Source of the DNA: Gammaproteobacteria bacterium
GTDB taxonomy: Bacteria > Pseudomonadota > Gammaproteobacteria > Pseudomonadales > Ketobacteraceae
DNA length: 33,787 nucleotides
Direction of reading: 5' to 3'
NCBI GenBank assembly: GCA_013178375.1
Contig: JABLXQ010000058.1
Location: 1-33,787, forward strand
Part shown: positions 6,132-16,008 of the stretch, in pieces
How positions within the stretch are numbered: position 1 is the first letter of the stretch
Layout of the letters: each line of letters begins with the position of its first letter
Notes under the pieces: model-generated
Seen by the model: the letters and a program-made list of their open reading frames with translations, nothing else
Told to the model about the DNA's origin: nothing
Database searches by the model: none
Made by a program: the position numbers and the translations under genes

Positions 6132-8036
6132 ATGATCCAGCTCAAATCCGTTTCGCTTTTTCGCGGCAGCAAATGCCTGCTGAAAGACGCCAGTTTCACC
6201 GGCTATCCCGGCTGGCACATCGCGCTGATCGGCCACAATGGCTGCGGCAAGTCGTCCCTGTTCGCCATGCTGCGACGGGAAGTGCAGCCCGACAGTGGTG
6301 AATTTGCCATTCCCGCCAACTGGCGCATCGCCCACATGGCGCAGGAAGTGGAAGCTCTCGACCGGGCCGCGCTGGATTATGTGATGGATGGCGACAAGAC
6401 CTTGCGTCGCCTGCAGCAGGAACTGGCCGATGCCGAGGAAAAGCACGACGCCCACCGCATTGGTGACCTGCACCAGCAACTGGCGGACATCGACGGCTAC
6501 ACCGCTGAATCCCGTGCGGCGAAGCTGCTGGCCGGCCTGGGCTTCACCCAAAATCAGCTGCAGACGCCGGTAAAAGCCTTCTCCGGCGGCTGGCGCATGC
6601 GTCTGAACCTGGCCCAGACCCTGATGTGTCCCAGCGACCTGATGCTGCTGGACGAACCTACCAACCACCTGGATCTGGATGCGATCCTGTGGCTGGAGGA
6701 CTGGCTGCGCAACTATCCGGGCACCCTGATCCTGATTTCCCACGACCGCGAATTCATCGATGCGGTAACGCAGCACATCCTGCATATCGAACACCAGAAC
6801 CTGTTCTATTACAGCGGCAACTACTCGGCGTTCGAGATCCAGCGCAGTGCCCGTCTGGCCAACCAGCAGTCGGCGTTTGAAAAGCAGCAGCGGGAAGTGG
6901 CGCACCTGCAAAGCTTCATCGACCGTTTCAAGGCCAAGGCCAGCAAGGCCAAACAGGCGCAGAGCCGGGTGAAAATGCTGGAGCGGATGGAAAAGATCGC
7001 ACCCGCCCATGTGGATTCCCCGTTTCATTTCACCATTCCAGCGGCGGAAAAAGTGTCGAGCCCACTGCTGGATATCAGCCAGGCGGAACTGGGTTATCCC
7101 GGCAAACCGATCCTGAAAAATGTGGCGCTGCAACTGGTGCCTGCCAGCCGCATTGGTCTGATCGGCCCCAATGGCGCCGGCAAATCCACGCTGATCAAAA
7201 CCCTGGCGGGCGAGATCGAACTGCTTAACGGCAGGCGCCAGCCCGGCGAGCATTGCTACATCGGCTACTTCGCCCAACACCAGCTGGACCAGCTCGACAT
7301 GAAGGCCACGCCGCTGCTGACCATGCAGCGCAATGCGCCGAAAACCGACGAGCAAACCCTGCGCAAATACCTGGGCGGTTTCGGTTTTCATGGTGATGCG
7401 GTGCATGACAATATCGGCCGGTTTTCCGGTGGCGAAAAGGCGCGGCTGGCACTGGCAGTGATCATCTGGCACAAGCCCAACCTGTTGCTGCTGGACGAGC
7501 CCACCAACCACCTGGATCTGGAAATGCGCCACGCCTTGACGCTGGCGCTACAGGATTATGAAGGCGCGCTGGTGCTGGTGTCGCACGACCGTTCCCTGCT
7601 GCGCGCCACCACCGACGATCTGTATCTGGTGGCCGACGGCAAGGTGGACGTGTTCAACGGGGATCTGGACGATTACGCCAAATGGCTGAACGATTACCGC
7701 AGCCAGCAACAGACCGCCAATGAATCGCCGGAACTGGCCGACGCCCGCCGCGACCGCAAGGCCGACCGCCAGCGCGCCGCCGAAATCCGCACTTTGCTGC
7801 GACCGCTGAAAAAGCAGATCGAAAAGCTGGAAAGCGAAATCGTGAAACTGGAGCAACAGAAAAAGGCCATCGAAGAGCAGCTCGCAGATACCGCGATTTA
7901 CGAAGCCGTGAACAAGGCAAAACTGGGAGAACTGCTGAAGCAACAGGGCGCAATCGGTTCAACGCTGGAAGAAAAGGAACTGGCCTGGATGGAAGTGTCG
8001 GAACAGATGCAGGAGATGGAAAAGGAGCTGTCCTGA
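6132..8036 (+). CDS. yheS: ABC-F family ATPase YheS
   Basis: This soluble ATPase has two ABC cassettes and no membrane segments. ABC-F proteins act on the ribosome. The 634 residues align along their length with E. coli YheS. First cassette: Walker A GHNGCGKSS (about residue 35), signature FSGGWRMRLNLAQ, Walker B LLDEPTNHLD. The linker (about 245-300) contains the conserved FKAKASKAKQAQSRVKMLE. Second cassette: Walker A GPNGAGKST, signature FSGGEKARLAL, Walker B LLDEPTNHLDLE. A charged C-terminal coiled coil follows (about 540-634). ATG 6132 gives the family N-terminus; the open frame extends 50 codons upstream through the hairpins, so that part is not coding. P. aeruginosa has the equivalent gene (PA5252) beside algP. 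Confidence 0.95.
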   Translation: MIQLKSVSLFRGSKCLLKDASFTGYPGWHIALIGHNGCGKSSLFAMLRREVQPDSGEFAIPANWRIAHMAQEVEALDRAALDYVMDGDKTLRRLQQELADAEEKHDAHRIGDLHQQLADIDGYTAESRAAKLLAGLGFTQNQLQTPVKAFSGGWRMRLNLAQTLMCPSDLMLLDEPTNHLDLDAILWLEDWLRNYPGTLILISHDREFIDAVTQHILHIEHQNLFYYSGNYSAFEIQRSARLANQQSAFEKQQREVAHLQSFIDRFKAKASKAKQAQSRVKMLERMEKIAPAHVDSPFHFTIPAAEKVSSPLLDISQAELGYPGKPILKNVALQLVPASRIGLIGPNGAGKSTLIKTLAGEIELLNGRRQPGEHCYIGYFAQHQLDQLDMKATPLLTMQRNAPKTDEQTLRKYLGGFGFHGDAVHDNIGRFSGGEKARLALAVIIWHKPNLLLLDEPTNHLDLEMRHALTLALQDYEGALVLVSHDRSLLRATTDDLYLVADGKVDVFNGDLDDYAKWLNDYRSQQQTANESPELADARRDRKADRQRAAEIRTLLRPLKKQIEKLESEIVKLEQQKKAIEEQLADTAIYEAVNKAKLGELLKQQGAIGSTLEEKELAWMEVSEQMQEMEKELS

Positions 8037-8042
8037 CGGCGC

Positions 8043-9302
8043 TTATTCGGGGCGCTTCGCCCCGGCAAGGTTGATGTTGTAGCGGGTAAACTCTTCCAGA
8101 TCGATGTCATAGGCGCCATCGGTCAATACCGCTTTGATGCGATGCTGGGTTCCCGTGCCGGTGGCACGCTCCAGCTTCAGGTCGATAACCCGCTGCGGTA
8201 TCGGCTTCTTGTTGACATCCCGCAGCAGTGCAATTTTTGGCAGCAGCCGGTTTTCCGGATCGGCCGACAGCACCACCCCCACCTCACCAGAGTCCATCTC
8301 CACCACACTGCCCGGTGGGTAGATTCCAATGGATTCGATAAATTTGACCACCAGCTTTTTATCGAAGTGGGTTCCCCCATTTTCGTAGAGAATCTTCAGC
8401 GCCTCCGCCGATGGCCTTGGCGGACTGTAGCAGCGACGACTGGTGATCGCGTCATAAGCGTCGACAATGCTGACAGCGCGCGCATAAAAGCCAATGAGCG
8501 ATTCCGGCAATCCCTCCGGATAGCCCATCCCGTCAATGCGTTCATGATGACTGTGAGCCGCCGCGACCACTTCCCCTGGCAGCAGCGGATCGGACAGCAA
8601 CAGCTCCCTACCAAGCGTGGTGTGTTGCTTCACATGGTTGAATTCCGCCACCGTCAGGCGGCTTTTCTTGAAGAGGATGTCCTGATCCAGCTTCATTTTT
8701 CCCACGTCATGCAGTACGCCGGCCAGCCCGAGCATTTCCAGCTGCTGCCGATTCACCCCCAGATGACGGCCCAACGTCATCGCCAGTACCCCCACGTTCA
8801 CGCAGTGTTCGGCGGTGTACTGGTCGGCGTGTTTGATCCGGGTGAGCCACATCATGGCAGAGGGGTTGCGTTCAATGGAATCGACACATTCGCGCACATG
8901 CTGCTTCACCAGTTTCGCCTGCATGGATTCCGCGCCGCTGCCAATTTGCGTCAGCAGGGCTTTTATCTCGACAAGACTTTTCTGATAGGCCTCATTGGCA
9001 GAGCGGATCTCTTGCTCCACGCTGGTAGTGGTTTCGTAGCGGGTGGTGGGGGTGCCCGGCACAATCGGGTTGGTACGCAAATCAGGCGCAAGGTAATGGG
9101 TTTTGAGTACGTCAATATAAACGTATTCACAAATGGTGCGGAGCGCGTCGAGGTCTTCCTGCTTGTGAATCGGGAAGCCTTGCAGCAGGAACGGGGTTTC
9201 GAGCCAGGGACGATCCAGCTTGGCCACGTGCATGCCGAGCTCAAGCTGCTCGGCAGGCACTTTGACAAGGTGCAGCTTTTTATAGGTTTTTTTCTTGTCC
9301 AT
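8043..9302 (-). CDS. HD-GYP domain cyclic-di-GMP phosphodiesterase
   Basis: HD-GYP proteins hydrolyse cyclic-di-GMP and so lower this second messenger. The 419-residue product has an N-terminal DUF3391-type domain (about residues 8-75, with VPAEQLELGMHVAKLDRPWL) and a helical linker. The catalytic domain follows: HxxxV near 175, the metal-binding HDVGK at 198-202, HHERIDGMGYPEGLP (the GYP motif) near 262, and DAYDAITSRRCY. All key residues appear intact, so activity is expected. There is no membrane segment. The start is ATG 9302; an in-frame TTG at 9329 would add nine residues, and neither has a strong ribosome binding site. It converges with yheS, the two stops being six bases apart, and is apparently monocistronic. 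Confidence 0.93.
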   Translation of the reverse strand: MDKKKTYKKLHLVKVPAEQLELGMHVAKLDRPWLETPFLLQGFPIHKQEDLDALRTICEYVYIDVLKTHYLAPDLRTNPIVPGTPTTRYETTTSVEQEIRSANEAYQKSLVEIKALLTQIGSGAESMQAKLVKQHVRECVDSIERNPSAMMWLTRIKHADQYTAEHCVNVGVLAMTLGRHLGVNRQQLEMLGLAGVLHDVGKMKLDQDILFKKSRLTVAEFNHVKQHTTLGRELLLSDPLLPGEVVAAAHSHHERIDGMGYPEGLPESLIGFYARAVSIVDAYDAITSRRCYSPPRPSAEALKILYENGGTHFDKKLVVKFIESIGIYPPGSVVEMDSGEVGVVLSADPENRLLPKIALLRDVNKKPIPQRVIDLKLERATGTGTQHRIKAVLTDGAYDIDLEEFTRYNINLAGAKRPE

Positions 9303-9479
9303 CGCAATACTGCAAGGAGAGATCTTCAATAACTATAGACCACTCGGCTCAAACGCGATGGCGTGAAACATCATTCTTCTTGGCCTAATAAAGGTGCAAT
9401 TTATACTCAGAAATCAGATCCACCGATCTATCGATGCGGCTTTCCTAACCAAATTTCTATTTGACACTTTTATTACGGG

Positions 9480-10154
9480 TCACACTGTTTGCAACCAGCG
9501 GCTGACCTGGGTGGCACCGGCGATGACGGCGCCCAGGTGACTGGTGCGCAGGATCTCGTGCAGCTGCGACGCCACCGCGATATCCGCCAGGGTTTTCTGC
9601 TCGCCAACCAGCCATTGGCGCCCGGCCAGCTGGGTGTCCAGCGATTGCAGCAGCAGGCTGAAACGCGCTTCCACCACGGCCTTGTCCATGCGGCCGATGC
9701 CCTGCGCCTTCAAGCTGCGGCGGAACTGCGGCCTGGCAACGGTGTTGAGCACCGGTTTTTCCCAGAAAGGACGTCCCTCGCACAGCAGCCCCACCAGCTG
9801 TTCCCAGGCGGCATCGTACTGGGCGCGGAAATAGACTTCGTACCAGTAGAGGGATTCATCGGCCCAGTCCTGCAGGATTTCCATCTGCGCACGTTCGGCG
9901 GCACTGGCGGGAACCAGCGGACGTTCGGGAAAACGCTGCTCCAGCGCAGCGGCAATGCGCCGGCTGTCCTGGATGCGCTCGCCGTCGATATCCAGCACCG
10001 GCAGCTTGCCCGCCGGCGACAGCTTACCCACCTGCAGCGCCAGCAGGCCGTTGTAATTGCGCACCTGATAGGGCAGGCCCTTGTGGTCGAGGATGCGCCG
10101 CACCTTGCCGCAGAACGGCGACACTTCCCATTGATGTAAAACGATGTCGGTCAT
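9480..10154 (-). CDS. Glutathione S-transferase family protein
   Basis: This 224-residue protein has a thioredoxin-like N-terminal domain beginning LHQWEVSPFCGKVRRIL, including a Ser-Pro-Phe-Cys turn where GST active-site residues lie. A KLPVLD cis-proline segment follows near residue 50, with a DSRRIAAALE glutathione-binding segment near 63. The remainder is a helical C-terminal domain with the family-typical ADIAVASQL helix. It would conjugate glutathione to, or reduce, an unknown electrophile in the cytoplasm. AGGAG precedes the ATG by six bases. It starts nine bases after the stop of the SDR gene, so the two form an operon opposite a LysR regulator. Confidence 0.9.
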   Translation of the reverse strand: MTDIVLHQWEVSPFCGKVRRILDHKGLPYQVRNYNGLLALQVGKLSPAGKLPVLDIDGERIQDSRRIAAALEQRFPERPLVPASAAERAQMEILQDWADESLYWYEVYFRAQYDAAWEQLVGLLCEGRPFWEKPVLNTVARPQFRRSLKAQGIGRMDKAVVEARFSLLLQSLDTQLAGRQWLVGEQKTLADIAVASQLHEILRTSHLGAVIAGATQVSRWLQTV

Positions 10155-10163
10155 GGTTGTCTC

Positions 10164-10886
10164 CTACCATTTCTCGCCGAAAGGACGCAGATCCAGTTCA
10201 AACGTCCAGGCACTGCGCGGTTGTTGGGTGAGGTGGAAGGCGGTGTCGGCGATGGCGTCCGCCTGCAGGAAAAAATCCGTGGGCCGGCTGGGCAGAAACT
10301 GGCGTGTCATCGGCGTTTCGATCACACCGTCGATGATCAGGTACACCACGTGAATACCTTCCGGCATCAGCTGTTTCGCCAGCGACTGCGCCACGCTGCG
10401 CTGTCCCGCCTTGGCCGCAGCAAACGACAGAAAACGCGGCGAACCGCGCAAGGATGCGGTGGCACCGCTGATGAGAATATTGCCCGCGCCTTGTTCCCGC
10501 ATGGCGGGCACCACTTGCTGCATGCACTGCAGCAGGCCCCACTGGTTCAGGCGCCAGGCCTGTTCAAAACGGCCGGCATCGAAGGCATCGAGTGTGTCGG
10601 GGAAACCGTTGCCGGCGTTGTAGACCAGCGTGCGCACCGGGCCGAATTCCCTGGCGATGTCCGCAAGGGTGGAAGCAATCGCCGCCGCGTCAGTGAGATC
10701 GCAGGATCTCGCAACCAGGTGAGCGGACTCCGCTTCCTGCTCAATCAGACCCTGCAGCCGGGTACCGTCCCGCGCCAGCAACACCACCTGATAGCCACCA
10801 GCCTGAAACCGCCGCCCAAAGGCCATGCCGTTGCCGGGCCCCGCGCCGGCCACCACACATACCGGTCTGTCCTGATCCTGCGCCAT
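10164..10886 (-). CDS. Short-chain dehydrogenase/reductase with atypical active site
   Basis: This 240-residue Rossmann-fold protein is an SDR: a Gly-rich nucleotide loop GAGPGNGMAFG near residue 13, a CDLTD segment, the NAG motif (YNAGNGFP), and the C-terminal GVIETPM segment. The normal catalytic YxxxK is replaced by Phe-Ala-Ala-Ala-Lys (in SFAAAKAG), and the upstream catalytic Ser position is unclear in SGATASLRG. I recall a subgroup of SDRs with GATASLRG and an F-A-x-x-K motif, so this is probably a family trait rather than damage. Substrate unknown. ATG 10886 is chosen over ATG 10904 because GTGAGG lies six bases before it. It is co-transcribed with the downstream glutathione transferase. 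Confidence 0.88.
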   Translation of the reverse strand: MAQDQDRPVCVVAGAGPGNGMAFGRRFQAGGYQVVLLARDGTRLQGLIEQEAESAHLVARSCDLTDAAAIASTLADIAREFGPVRTLVYNAGNGFPDTLDAFDAGRFEQAWRLNQWGLLQCMQQVVPAMREQGAGNILISGATASLRGSPRFLSFAAAKAGQRSVAQSLAKQLMPEGIHVVYLIIDGVIETPMTRQFLPSRPTDFFLQADAIADTAFHLTQQPRSAWTFELDLRPFGEKW

Positions 10887-11015
10887 ATTCAACCTCACTT
10901 GCATTAGCTATGATTGCCCACAGACCCAACGGTAATGGCAATTTCTTCCGCCAACAAACGGGTTTTTCTAATCGATACAACAGTTTTTCTTTTTCACTTT
11001 CCGGGAGAACCCGCC

Positions 11016-11924
11016 GTGCAGCGCCAGCCACCCCTGCAACTGTTGCCACCGTTTGAAGCCGCCGCGCGCCTGGGCAGCTTCAAACTGGCAGCGGCGGAAC
11101 TGCATGTCACGCCGTCGGCCATCAGCCAGCAGGTGCGGGCATTGGAAGACTGGCTGGAAACTCCACTGTTCGTGCGCCTGACCCGCAGCATCGAACTGAC
11201 GAACGCGGGCAGCCAGTTTTTTGAAATCGCCACCCGCGTGATGGGCGATTACCGGCAGCAGTTCGCACAGTTTCGCGCCCGCCAGGCCAAGCCGGTATTG
11301 CGGGTGAGCATGATTCCTTTCGTCGCCCATGAAATGGTGCTGCCGCGCCTGCAGGATTTTCAGCGCCTGCACCCGGACATCGATTTGCGCATCGAAACCA
11401 GCATGAACCTGGTGGACTTCACTGCCGAGCCCATCGACGCCGCCCTGCGTTTTGGCGCGGGACCCTGGGCCGGTCTGACCGCGCTGCCACTCTGCGCTAC
11501 CCGCGCCACGCTGGTGGGTGCACCGGCGCTGCTGCAACAGCATCCGCTGCGGGAACCGGCGGATCTTCAGCAACACACCCTGATCCACAGCCGCCGCGAC
11601 CGCGACGACTGGCAGGAGGCCGCGCAACGCCTGGGCATGCCCGACATTCGTGGCAAAAATGCATTGATTCTGGATGACTACTTCAGCGCGATGCAGGCGG
11701 CGGCACAGGGACTGGGTCTGGCGATTGCGATATTGCCGATCACCAGCAACTGGATTCATGATGGCCGGCTGGCACAGGTGCTGCCGTTTCAACTGCCAAC
11801 CGACCAGTCCTACCAGTTCGTCTGCCGGCGCGAGCAGGCGGAGAATCCGGCCCTGCGCGCGCTGTACCACTGGATCAAATCGCTGTTCGATGTGCTGGAA
11901 GACGCTGCCCGGCACGGCACCTGA
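11016..11924 (+). CDS. LysR-family transcriptional regulator (GcvA-like)
   Basis: This 302-residue regulator has an N-terminal winged helix-turn-helix (LLPPFEAAARLGSFKLAAAE, then HVTPSAISQQVRALEDWL, about residues 9-50) of the GcvA/AmpR branch and a substrate-binding domain from about residue 85. It is divergent from the SDR + GST pair, with about 130 bases between the starts, which is the classic arrangement for a LysR protein controlling its neighbours. The GTG at 11016 is preferred: GGGAG lies eight bases upstream and it gives the standard LysR N-terminus, whereas the open frame continues 34 codons upstream from a TTG. The effector is unknown. Its stop directly abuts the stop of elbB. Confidence 0.9.
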   Translation: MQRQPPLQLLPPFEAAARLGSFKLAAAELHVTPSAISQQVRALEDWLETPLFVRLTRSIELTNAGSQFFEIATRVMGDYRQQFAQFRARQAKPVLRVSMIPFVAHEMVLPRLQDFQRLHPDIDLRIETSMNLVDFTAEPIDAALRFGAGPWAGLTALPLCATRATLVGAPALLQQHPLREPADLQQHTLIHSRRDRDDWQEAAQRLGMPDIRGKNALILDDYFSAMQAAAQGLGLAIAILPITSNWIHDGRLAQVLPFQLPTDQSYQFVCRREQAENPALRALYHWIKSLFDVLEDAARHGT

Positions 11925-12587
11925 TCACATCCGTTTGATGACTTCGTTCACCAGTTTGGTGATGCCGGCAGACGCCTCGCTGATGCGGGTGGCCAGCATG
12001 TACGCCGGCGTGGAAATCACCTTGTTGGCTTCGTCGATCACGATGCCGTCCACAGCGCAGGCTTTGTGTATGCCACCGGATGCGCGAATGAAATTGGCCG
12101 CCGGATCATCGTCATTGCCGATGGTGCAAATGGCGCCGTCGCCGAACAGAGCGGGCGCCATCACCGGTGCAATGCAGATCAGGCCGATCGGCTTTTTCTG
12201 TGCATGCATGGCTTTGGTGAAACGCGCCGGTTCGGCAAAGACGCGAAAATCGTTGGGATTGGGCGCCGTGGCGAAATTGCACAGGTTTTTGGCCGCACCG
12301 AAACCACCGGGGAAAATGACAGCGGCGTAATCGTTAGGGTTGGCCGTGGCCATGTCGATGATCTTGCCCCGGCACAAACGGCCGGCTTCCACCATCACAT
12401 TGCGTTTTTCCGGCATGTCCTTGCCGGTCAGGTGGTTGACGACGTGCATCTGCTCCGTATTCGGCGCCATGCACTGGAACTCCACGCCGGCCTCGTCAAG
12501 GCGCAGCTGCACAAGGGTGGCTTCGTATATTTCGGCGCCGTCGTACACGCCGCATCCTGACAGAACGACCGCTACTTTCTTGGACAT
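11925..12587 (-). CDS. elbB: ElbB, DJ-1/PfpI-like glyoxalase family protein
   Basis: This 220-residue protein aligns along its length with E. coli ElbB, a DJ-1/PfpI-superfamily protein with glyoxalase activity that has been linked to isoprenoid production. Diagnostic segments are LSGCGVYDGAEIYEA (residues 9-23), VNHLTGKDMPEKRNVMVEA, FPGGFGAAKNL, the nucleophile-elbow region LICIAPVMAPALFG containing Cys, and ISTPAYMLA. AGGAG precedes the ATG by seven bases. It lies downstream of the flavin oxidoreductase on the same strand (gap about 124 bases) and meets the LysR gene stop-to-stop with no gap. Confidence 0.95.
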   Translation of the reverse strand: MSKKVAVVLSGCGVYDGAEIYEATLVQLRLDEAGVEFQCMAPNTEQMHVVNHLTGKDMPEKRNVMVEAGRLCRGKIIDMATANPNDYAAVIFPGGFGAAKNLCNFATAPNPNDFRVFAEPARFTKAMHAQKKPIGLICIAPVMAPALFGDGAICTIGNDDDPAANFIRASGGIHKACAVDGIVIDEANKVISTPAYMLATRISEASAGITKLVNEVIKRM

Positions 12588-12711
12588 GGTGTTGCTCCTA
12601 TTCTGATTTTTCTGAATTCCAAATAAAGATCTGCCGCCAGCTTGCCGATTGTGTAGAGGAAAGTGGCACGATGCTGAAGAGCCGGACTCCTCGCGGCAGA
12701 TTCCTTTCCGT

Positions 12712-14169
12712 TCACAACCGCCAGCGATGAAACCGCTCCACCCACTTCAGCAACCACTCCGGCTTGTGCGCTTTCTTCCACGCACCCGCCGCATACTTGT
12801 TGGCTTCGTTGAACGTGGGATAAATGTGAATGGTGCCCAGAATCTTGTTCAACCCCAGCCCGTGCCGCATCGCCAGCACGTACTCCGCGATCAGATCACC
12901 GGCATGCGCGCCCACGATGGTGACGCCCAGGATTTTATCCTTGCCCGGCACCGTCAGCACCTTCACAAAACCGTGGGCTTCTTCATCCACGATGGCACGA
13001 TCCAGATCATCGATATCGTACCGCACCACCTCGTATGGCACATTCTGCGCCTTCGCGTCCGCCTCACTCAACCCCACCCGCGCTACTTCCGGATCGGTGA
13101 AGGTTGCCCAGGGAATGACCGAATAATCCACCCGGAATTTCTTGAAGGTGCCGAACAGCCCGTTCACCGACGCATACCAGGCCTGATGCGCAGCCACATG
13201 CGTAAACTGGTACGGCCCCGCCACATCGCCGCAAGCAAGAATGTGGGGGAAATTCGGCACCCGCAGATACTCATCCACTTTCAGCGTGCGATTCTTGTTC
13301 AGTTCAATGCCGAGTTCCTCCAGCCCCAGCGCATCGATATTCGCCGTGCGCCCCACCGCCACCAGAATTTCATCGCAGGGCACTTTGACCGTCTTGCCAT
13401 CCTGCTCGCAGATCACCACCTTGTCTTTCGCGTACAGATCCACCGCCACCACCTTGTGGCCCGTGAGCACGCGAATGCCTTCCCGCAGGAATTTCTTCGT
13501 CACGATTGCGGAAACATCTTCATCCTCACGGAACAGGATGCGTGGCAGCATTTCAATTTGCGTCACTTCCACCCCCAGCCGTGCAAATGCCTGACTCAGT
13601 TCGCAACCGATGGGGCCGCCGCCCAGCACCACCAGCCGGCGCGGTTTCTCACGCAGATCCCACACCGTGTCAGACGTGAGATAGCCGGTTTTCGCCAGAC
13701 CGGGAATCGGCGGCACCGACGGCCGCGCGCCGGTGGCGATCACAATACTGCGGGCCGACAGACGCTGGCCGTTCACCTCCACTTCCCAGGGCGACACCAG
13801 CTTCGCGTAACCGCTGATGCACTCCACCCCCAGCTCGGTATAACGCTCGATGGAATCGTGGGGTGCAATCGCGCGCACATTGCGTTTTACCCGCTCCATC
13901 ACCTCGGCAAATTCGAATTCCGCCCGCATCGGTTTCAAGCCGAATTCACGGGCACGGCGGATATCGGCAATCATGCGTGCGCTGCGCAGCAGGCTCTTGC
14001 TGGGCACGCAGCCGGTGTTGAGGCAGTCGCCGCCCATGCGGTGGCCTTCGATCAGCGTCACTTTCGCCTTCACCATGGCGGCGATGTACGAGGTAACCAG
14101 CCCGGCGGACCCGGCGCCGATCACAATCAGATTGCGGTCGAATTTTTTCGGCTTTTGAAAATCAGCCAT
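12712..14169 (-). CDS. MerA-like FAD-dependent pyridine nucleotide-disulfide oxidoreductase
   Basis: This 485-residue flavoenzyme is of the glutathione reductase/mercuric reductase type. It has the FAD-binding VIGAGSAG at residues 16-23, a redox-active disulfide Cys49-x4-Cys54 in GGDCLNTGCVPSK, an NAD(P)-binding VLGGGPIGCE, a second FAD contact ILACGDVAG, and a C-terminal dimerisation domain. At the position where dihydrolipoamide and glutathione reductases carry the catalytic His-Pro, this protein has Tyr-Pro-Thr (HIYPTFNEANK); MerA also lacks that His. It has no N-terminal metal-binding domain and no C-terminal Cys-Cys pair, so mercuric reduction is not supported. ATG 14169 is used; a GTG at 14175 is an alternative. 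Either start overlaps the end of the TVP38 gene, so the two are translationally coupled. Confidence 0.9.
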   Translation of the reverse strand: MADFQKPKKFDRNLIVIGAGSAGLVTSYIAAMVKAKVTLIEGHRMGGDCLNTGCVPSKSLLRSARMIADIRRAREFGLKPMRAEFEFAEVMERVKRNVRAIAPHDSIERYTELGVECISGYAKLVSPWEVEVNGQRLSARSIVIATGARPSVPPIPGLAKTGYLTSDTVWDLREKPRRLVVLGGGPIGCELSQAFARLGVEVTQIEMLPRILFREDEDVSAIVTKKFLREGIRVLTGHKVVAVDLYAKDKVVICEQDGKTVKVPCDEILVAVGRTANIDALGLEELGIELNKNRTLKVDEYLRVPNFPHILACGDVAGPYQFTHVAAHQAWYASVNGLFGTFKKFRVDYSVIPWATFTDPEVARVGLSEADAKAQNVPYEVVRYDIDDLDRAIVDEEAHGFVKVLTVPGKDKILGVTIVGAHAGDLIAEYVLAMRHGLGLNKILGTIHIYPTFNEANKYAAGAWKKAHKPEWLLKWVERFHRWRL

Positions 14170-14848
14170 GGGCACGTTTCGCTCTGAGGAATTCCACGAT
14201 TTTTTTCGCCACCAGCGGCAGCAGACCCAGCAGCACGAAGGACGCGATCAGCGCCGGCGACAGGATGCCCTGCATGGAATCCAGTTGCCCCAGCTGGGTG
14301 CCGGCATTCACATACACCAGCGTGCCCGCCAACATGCCCACCTGGCTGATCCAGACATAACTCCACAACCGGATCGGCGTCAGCGCCATCAGGATGTTCA
14401 CCAGGAAAAACGGAAATACCGGTGCCAGCCGCAAGGTAAACAGATAGAAGCCGCCCTCGTTTTCCACACCACGATTGATGGTCTGCAGCTGGTCGCCAAA
14501 CCGTTTTTGCACGAAATCGCGGCCGATGAAACGGGCCAGCAGGAACGCCAAGGTAGCCCCCAGGGTGCTGGCAAACGACACGATCAACGTACCCAGCGCC
14601 AGCCCGAACAGAGAACCCGCCAGCAGCGTCATTACCGCCGCACCGGGGATCGACAGCCCCGTCACCAGCACGTACACCAGGAAGAACCCCACCCCCACCC
14701 ACAGCGGATGCTGCTCCAGTGCCAGCTGCCATTCCGCCTGTTTCGACTGGATGTAATAGAAACTCAGGTAGCGGCCCAGATCGAACAGGTGCCAGGCCGC
14801 CACCACACAGGCCACCAGCACCAGCAGAAACACCAGTTTTTTCTTCAT
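14162..14848 (-). CDS. TVP38/TMEM64 family membrane protein
   Basis: This 228-residue integral membrane protein belongs to the TVP38/TMEM64 (DedA-like, VTT domain) family. Hydrophobic segments lie at about residues 4-20, 50-68, 72-105, 145-185 and 195-215. The central family signature is visible as LSIPGAAVMTLLAGSLFG (about residues 64-81), followed by GATLAFLLARFIGRD and RLAPVFPFFLVNILMALT. The family is implicated in lipid or small-molecule movement across membranes, but the substrate here is unknown. AAGG precedes the ATG by five bases. Overlap with the downstream flavin oxidoreductase indicates one transcription unit; this pairing is common in bacteria in my recollection, suggesting a shared redox or transport role. 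Confidence 0.92.
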   Translation of the reverse strand: MKKKLVFLLVLVACVVAAWHLFDLGRYLSFYYIQSKQAEWQLALEQHPLWVGVGFFLVYVLVTGLSIPGAAVMTLLAGSLFGLALGTLIVSFASTLGATLAFLLARFIGRDFVQKRFGDQLQTINRGVENEGGFYLFTLRLAPVFPFFLVNILMALTPIRLWSYVWISQVGMLAGTLVYVNAGTQLGQLDSMQGILSPALIASFVLLGLLPLVAKKIVEFLRAKRAHG

Positions 14849-14877
14849 AAATGCCTTGCTGTCCTCATCCGCGCTAA

Positions 14878-15966
<1,089 letters not shown>

Positions 15967-16008
15967 CATCTTGCCCAAAAGGCACGGAACCCCATTGAAG
16001 TGAGTACC

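Noticed and set aside
8048-8064. 7-bp GC hairpin as a terminator between yheS and the HD-GYP gene
   Set aside because: It lies within the HD-GYP coding sequence, has a three-base loop and no T-run on either side.
8142-9332. Plus-strand frame of 396 codons opposite the HD-GYP gene
   Set aside because: The minus strand encodes an intact HD-GYP domain; the plus-strand translation shows no family features.
12712-14169. Mercury resistance (merA) assignment
   Set aside because: The N-terminal metal-binding domain and C-terminal Cys-Cys pair required for mercuric reductase are absent and no other mer genes are nearby.
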